Assembly: GCA_035048485.1 (NCBI GenBank)
Contig: CM068588.1
Location: 29,696,769 to 29,760,768 of the forward strand
Length of the DNA stretch: 64,000 bases
Origin: Pteria penguin
Lineage: Eukaryota; Mollusca; Bivalvia; Pterioida; Pteriidae
Direction of reading: 5' to 3'
Under the pieces are notes generated by a model. The model was not told the origin of the DNA and made no database searches. It worked only from the letters and a program-made list of their open reading frames with translations. The position numbers and the translations under genes were made by a program. Positions 61,401 through 64,000 of this stretch are shown here, piece after piece (the stretch's first letter is position 1; every line of letters begins with the position of its first letter).

Positions 61401-62686
61401 GTCCCTGTCACTTTTGGAACTTACTCATCAGTTTACTCTTAATATCATCTTTGGGGTAGAAATATTTGTGATTCTATGTTTGTAGGGAATTCTGTTTTCA
61501 ATTAAATATACAGATACATCTTTTACATGATATTTTCTGCTATCAATTATATTACTTAAGTAATAAATCTGTTGAAGTTTTACATACTGCTTTTAATTAC
61601 CACCAAAATGTTTGCTGATAGGTAAGCCATCATTTGTTTAATTGCCTAACCGGACTACAAAAGGCAAGTTTATGGTTATTTACTGACTAGTGATGAAGAG
61701 ATGCAACATAGAATAGACACAATCAGTTATACACGGATGTTTTCTGTTTTTGTCATATTGACAAAAATTTTCATGCCATATAACACAAGCATTCATAAAA
61801 CTCAAGATTTGGAGTAGGCAGGTTATATTGTGTAACATAATTGCAATCATTAATTAATTCAGATTTGTTAAAAAGTGGGGGTACATCTCAACCTCAATTG
61901 GTATATAATTTTCCACATCGACTTAATGGTTCTTGGAAACATCTGCCGCAGAGTTAATTACTTTATGTGTTTAACACTTGCCTGAAAACATTACATTGTT
62001 TAATGTTGACCTGCACTTGATTCAACTTGTATTATTGAGGTAAAAATGTTAAGAAAAGTGGACATAGGGATGTTACATTAGTTTGAGTTATCAGTGAATA
62101 TATTTACCTTAGTTAAAGTTACTGATATGTTAACATATAAACAATAAAATCAATAGTTTAAAATCAGTTTGAGTTAACGAGAAATTTGAATTATACATGT
62201 TTGAGTGCATTGAATGGACTGTACATGTATGAGTAATTTTCTCTCATCTTAAAGCCTTAAAATATCTTTAAAACAAATTAATTTGTGTTTTGAAATTGCT
62301 GCATTTTTAAGTTTGAAATGCATTGATGTACTTTAATTCTGTCTATTTCCTATAATATGTATGCATTTATATTAGAATGCATATTAAATAATCTTAATTG
62401 GAAATGGTTTATAATTTAGCCTCATTGATAATCATTAAAATAATGACTGTATTTCATCTCTAGATATTACACTGAAGACTTAGAGACTTCTTCTGAAATT
62501 TCAGGGAGTAACCAATTTTGTGGTGTATAAATTTGGCCATCTTGCTCAACGTGAATGGCAGACTATGTATGATTTAGCCAAGATGTTTTTACATTGTCTG
62601 AACCATTGGAAGTTAGAGACGCCAACAAGTCGTCAACAACATTCAGCATCTGATGACATGCAAGCATATAAAGTCAATTACACAAG
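55444..62686 (+). CDS. KAT2A/KAT2B homolog: Histone acetyltransferase KAT2 (GCN5/PCAF), 5' part
   Basis: Five in-phase exons, 55444-55635, 57942-58065, 58763-58908, 60143-60232 and 62505-62686, encode the first 244 residues; the gene runs off the right edge. KAT2 is the acetyltransferase of SAGA/ATAC coactivator complexes and acetylates histone H3. Seen here: a short Gln/Gly/Ser-rich start ([13 protein letters not shown]), the basic [20 protein letters not shown] segment, and the metazoan PCAF-N domain with its conserved cysteines ([27 protein letters not shown]), followed by [47 protein letters not shown] and the [20 protein letters not shown] and [13 protein letters not shown] stretches, ending YKVNYTR. 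The acetyltransferase and bromodomains lie outside the window. Invertebrates usually have one KAT2, so A versus B is not assigned. Intron 5 opens with an array of donor-site copies. Confidence 0.95.
55781..55884. mobile_element. ~104-bp hairpin (MITE-like) in KAT2 intron 1
   Basis: TTCTTGCATGTGGCTGTTTT continuing ATTATGCCG is exactly mirrored by the reverse complement ending at 55884. The second arm has a small insertion, and TTGCC/GGCAA lies near the turn. No clear target duplication. Confidence 0.75.
56247..56553 (+). mobile_element. SINE family A in KAT2 intron 1
   Basis: Head GCCAGTGTAGCTCAATGGAC and B box GATTCAATTCC, body CTGTCTTTTGGATGAGACCA and GCATCAAACAGATACTGTCA, tail AAAACAATAATCAATTAATC. 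Flanked by AACCATTTT..TCACA at 56229 and 56554. A ~25-base insertion (near 56372) interrupts the body. Confidence 0.85.
56940..57399. mobile_element. Tandem dimer of a ~220-235 bp TIR element
   Basis: Units 56940-57159 and 57166-57399 are near copies in direct orientation. Each starts TACAGT[CC/GG].GTGGAA and ends TTCCACCCGGACTGTA, so each has terminal inverted repeats. The interiors share CTGTCCACAGTGGGCAGTCC and CAGTGGGCAAATTAAGTTCC. A long open frame (56916-57407) is only a translation of the repeat. Confidence 0.8.
59560..59768 (+). repeat. Degenerate ~45-bp tandem repeat
   Basis: CCCTTTAATGTTACATTGAA and CTTCCCTGAAACC type words recur four to five times in KAT2 intron 3. No coding frame. 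Confidence 0.6.
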
Positions 62687-63495
62687 GTATGCAAACATGT
62701 GAAGTCAACTACACACAGTATGCAAATCTATAAAGTCACTTACACAAGGTATGCTAACATGTGAAGTCAACTAAACACACTATGCAAATCTATAAAGTCA
62801 GTTACACAAGGTATGCAAACATGTGATGTCAACTACACATATTATGCAAATCTATAAAGTCAGTTACACAAGGTATGCAAACGTGTGAAGTCAACTACAT
62901 GCAGTATGCAAATCTATAAAGTCACTTACACCAGGTATGCAAACATGTTATGTCAACTACACACACTATGCAAATCTTTAAAGTCAGTTACACAAGGTAT
63001 GCTAACATGTGAAGTCAGCTACACACAGTATGCAAATCTATAAAGTCAGTTACACAAGGTATGCTAACATGTGAAGTCAACTACACACAGTATGCAAATC
63101 TATAAAGTCAGTTACACAAGGTATGCAAACGTGTGAAGTCAACTACATGCAGTATGCAAATCTATAAAGTCAGTCACACAAAGTATGCAAACATGTGAAG
63201 TCAACTACACACAGTATGCAAGTATATAAAGTCAATTACACAAGGTATGCAAACATGTGAAGTCAACTACACATAGTATGCAAATCTATAAAGTCAGTTA
63301 CACAAGGTATGCTAACATTTGAAGTCGACTACACACAGTATGCAAATCTATAAAGTTAGTTACACAAGGTATGCTAACATGTGAAGTCAACTACACACAG
63401 TATGTAAATCTATAAAGTCAATAACACATGGTTTACAAAAATGTTGTGTCAGCTACACACAGTATGCAAATATATAAAGTCAAATGTACAGGGTA
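62661..63495 (+). repeat. 62-bp tandem array copying the KAT2 exon 5 donor site
   Basis: The end of exon 5 (ATATAAAGTCAATTACACAA then G|GTATGC) is repeated as ATAAAGTCAGTTACACAAGG then TATGC. The donor dinucleotide position recurs exactly every 62 bases after 62686 (62748, 62810, 62872, ... 63492: 13 copies). Nine copies keep AAG|GTATGC; 62934, 63182, 63430 and 63492 are variants. Each 62-bp unit is two diverged 31-bp halves, the other half reading GTATGCAAACATGTGAAGTC. Confidence 0.95.
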
Positions 63496-63849
63496 TGCAA
63501 ACATATGAAGAGAAATGCAGTTGTAATGCAAATTCAAAAGGCAGTGAGGCAAGGCTTTTTGACCAGGCTAAACCACCTAAAATAAATAAATGAATCCCCT
63601 AAATCAAATGTATACTTTGTCATGCTTCAAAACTTCTTTTACTTAGAAAAAAATCTTTCCATGCTACAACAATCAACATAATCATATCTTTATGCACCCA
63701 TGATGAAATGGCTAGGACATTAAGTGTTTGCTCATTTCATCATTCTGTCATGTGATCATCCCATTCATGGTCTCTGAATGATATTTCTAGTACCTTTCAT
63801 TAGACTCAAACCAACTTTGATGTGTTGTTACTTACCGAGAAAGAAATAT

Positions 63850-63968
63850 ACCTATTGATTTTAAAGTCAATCAGTCAAAGGTCAAGGTCACAGCTCCTAA
63901 ACTTAGACTGAAAATGAGTCTACAAAGTACAAAAAATCTGAAAATGTCTCGGTGGGGGCATATATTTT
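63850..63968 (-). repeat. Dispersed AAGGTCA / GGGGGCAT repeat end
   Basis: CAAAGGTCAAGGTCACAGCT followed by GTCTCGGTGGGGGCATATAT, the reverse-oriented end of the family seen at 25400 and 44655. In KAT2 intron 5. Confidence 0.5.
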
Positions 63969-64000
63969 ACATTTTCTAATATTTTCTAAATTTCACACTA

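Noticed and set aside
62661..63495. CRISPR-like regular array
   Set aside because: Units are directly tandem with no unique spacers, the unit derives from an exon-intron junction, and the genome is eukaryotic. The same holds for 40817-41552 and 4574-5096.

Overview
This is eukaryotic nuclear DNA, most likely from a bivalve mollusc. The coding exons are short and bounded by GT..AG introns, the background is AT-rich, and the window is full of tRNA-derived SINEs, hairpin MITEs, mariner-like and Penelope-like remnants and minisatellites. Several dispersed repeats look like ones I remember from oyster, mussel and clam genomes. That placement is recognition from memory, not a database result. There is no operon, ribosome binding site or CRISPR array.

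Four genes can be built exon by exon with consistent splice phases, all on the + strand. (1) 586-7889 is the 3' part of a PRMT6-like protein arginine methyltransferase: seven exons, with the 5' end outside the window. (2) 12824-15516 is a complete five-exon gene for a basic, mostly helical protein of about 253 residues that I do not recognise. (3) 22060-49734 is a complete TSR1 gene (40S ribosome biogenesis factor): 20 exons, 797 residues. (4) From 55444 to beyond the right edge is the 5' part of a KAT2 (GCN5/PCAF) histone acetyltransferase gene; five exons are visible, up to 62686. The three recognised genes are housekeeping functions (arginine methylation, small-subunit maturation, histone acetylation). 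Their adjacency suggests no shared pathway.

Layout: PRMT6-like 3' half with a 41-bp minisatellite in an intron (1-7.9 kb); repeat-rich intergenic DNA with a 54-bp array (8-12.8 kb); the orphan gene (12.8-15.6 kb); intergenic DNA dominated by a 3.7-kb foldback element with a 6-bp target duplication (15.6-22 kb); TSR1, whose introns hold a second foldback element, a pogo/Tc1-type TIR element, a decayed mariner, SINEs and a 2.3-kb hAT-like element nested in a SINE (22-49.7 kb); intergenic DNA with two MITEs and a decayed Penelope-like reverse transcriptase (49.8-55.4 kb); KAT2 (55.4-64 kb).

The most unusual pattern is tandem duplication starting at splice sites. KAT2 intron 5 opens with 13 head-to-tail 62-bp units in perfect register that copy the exon 5 end and its 5' splice site. 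TSR1 intron 13 opens with a 32-bp array whose first unit overlaps the donor. TSR1 exon 16 has a duplicated 3' splice site 29 bp upstream of the one that keeps the frame. All calls come from reading the sequence; no alignment, transcript or database search was run.
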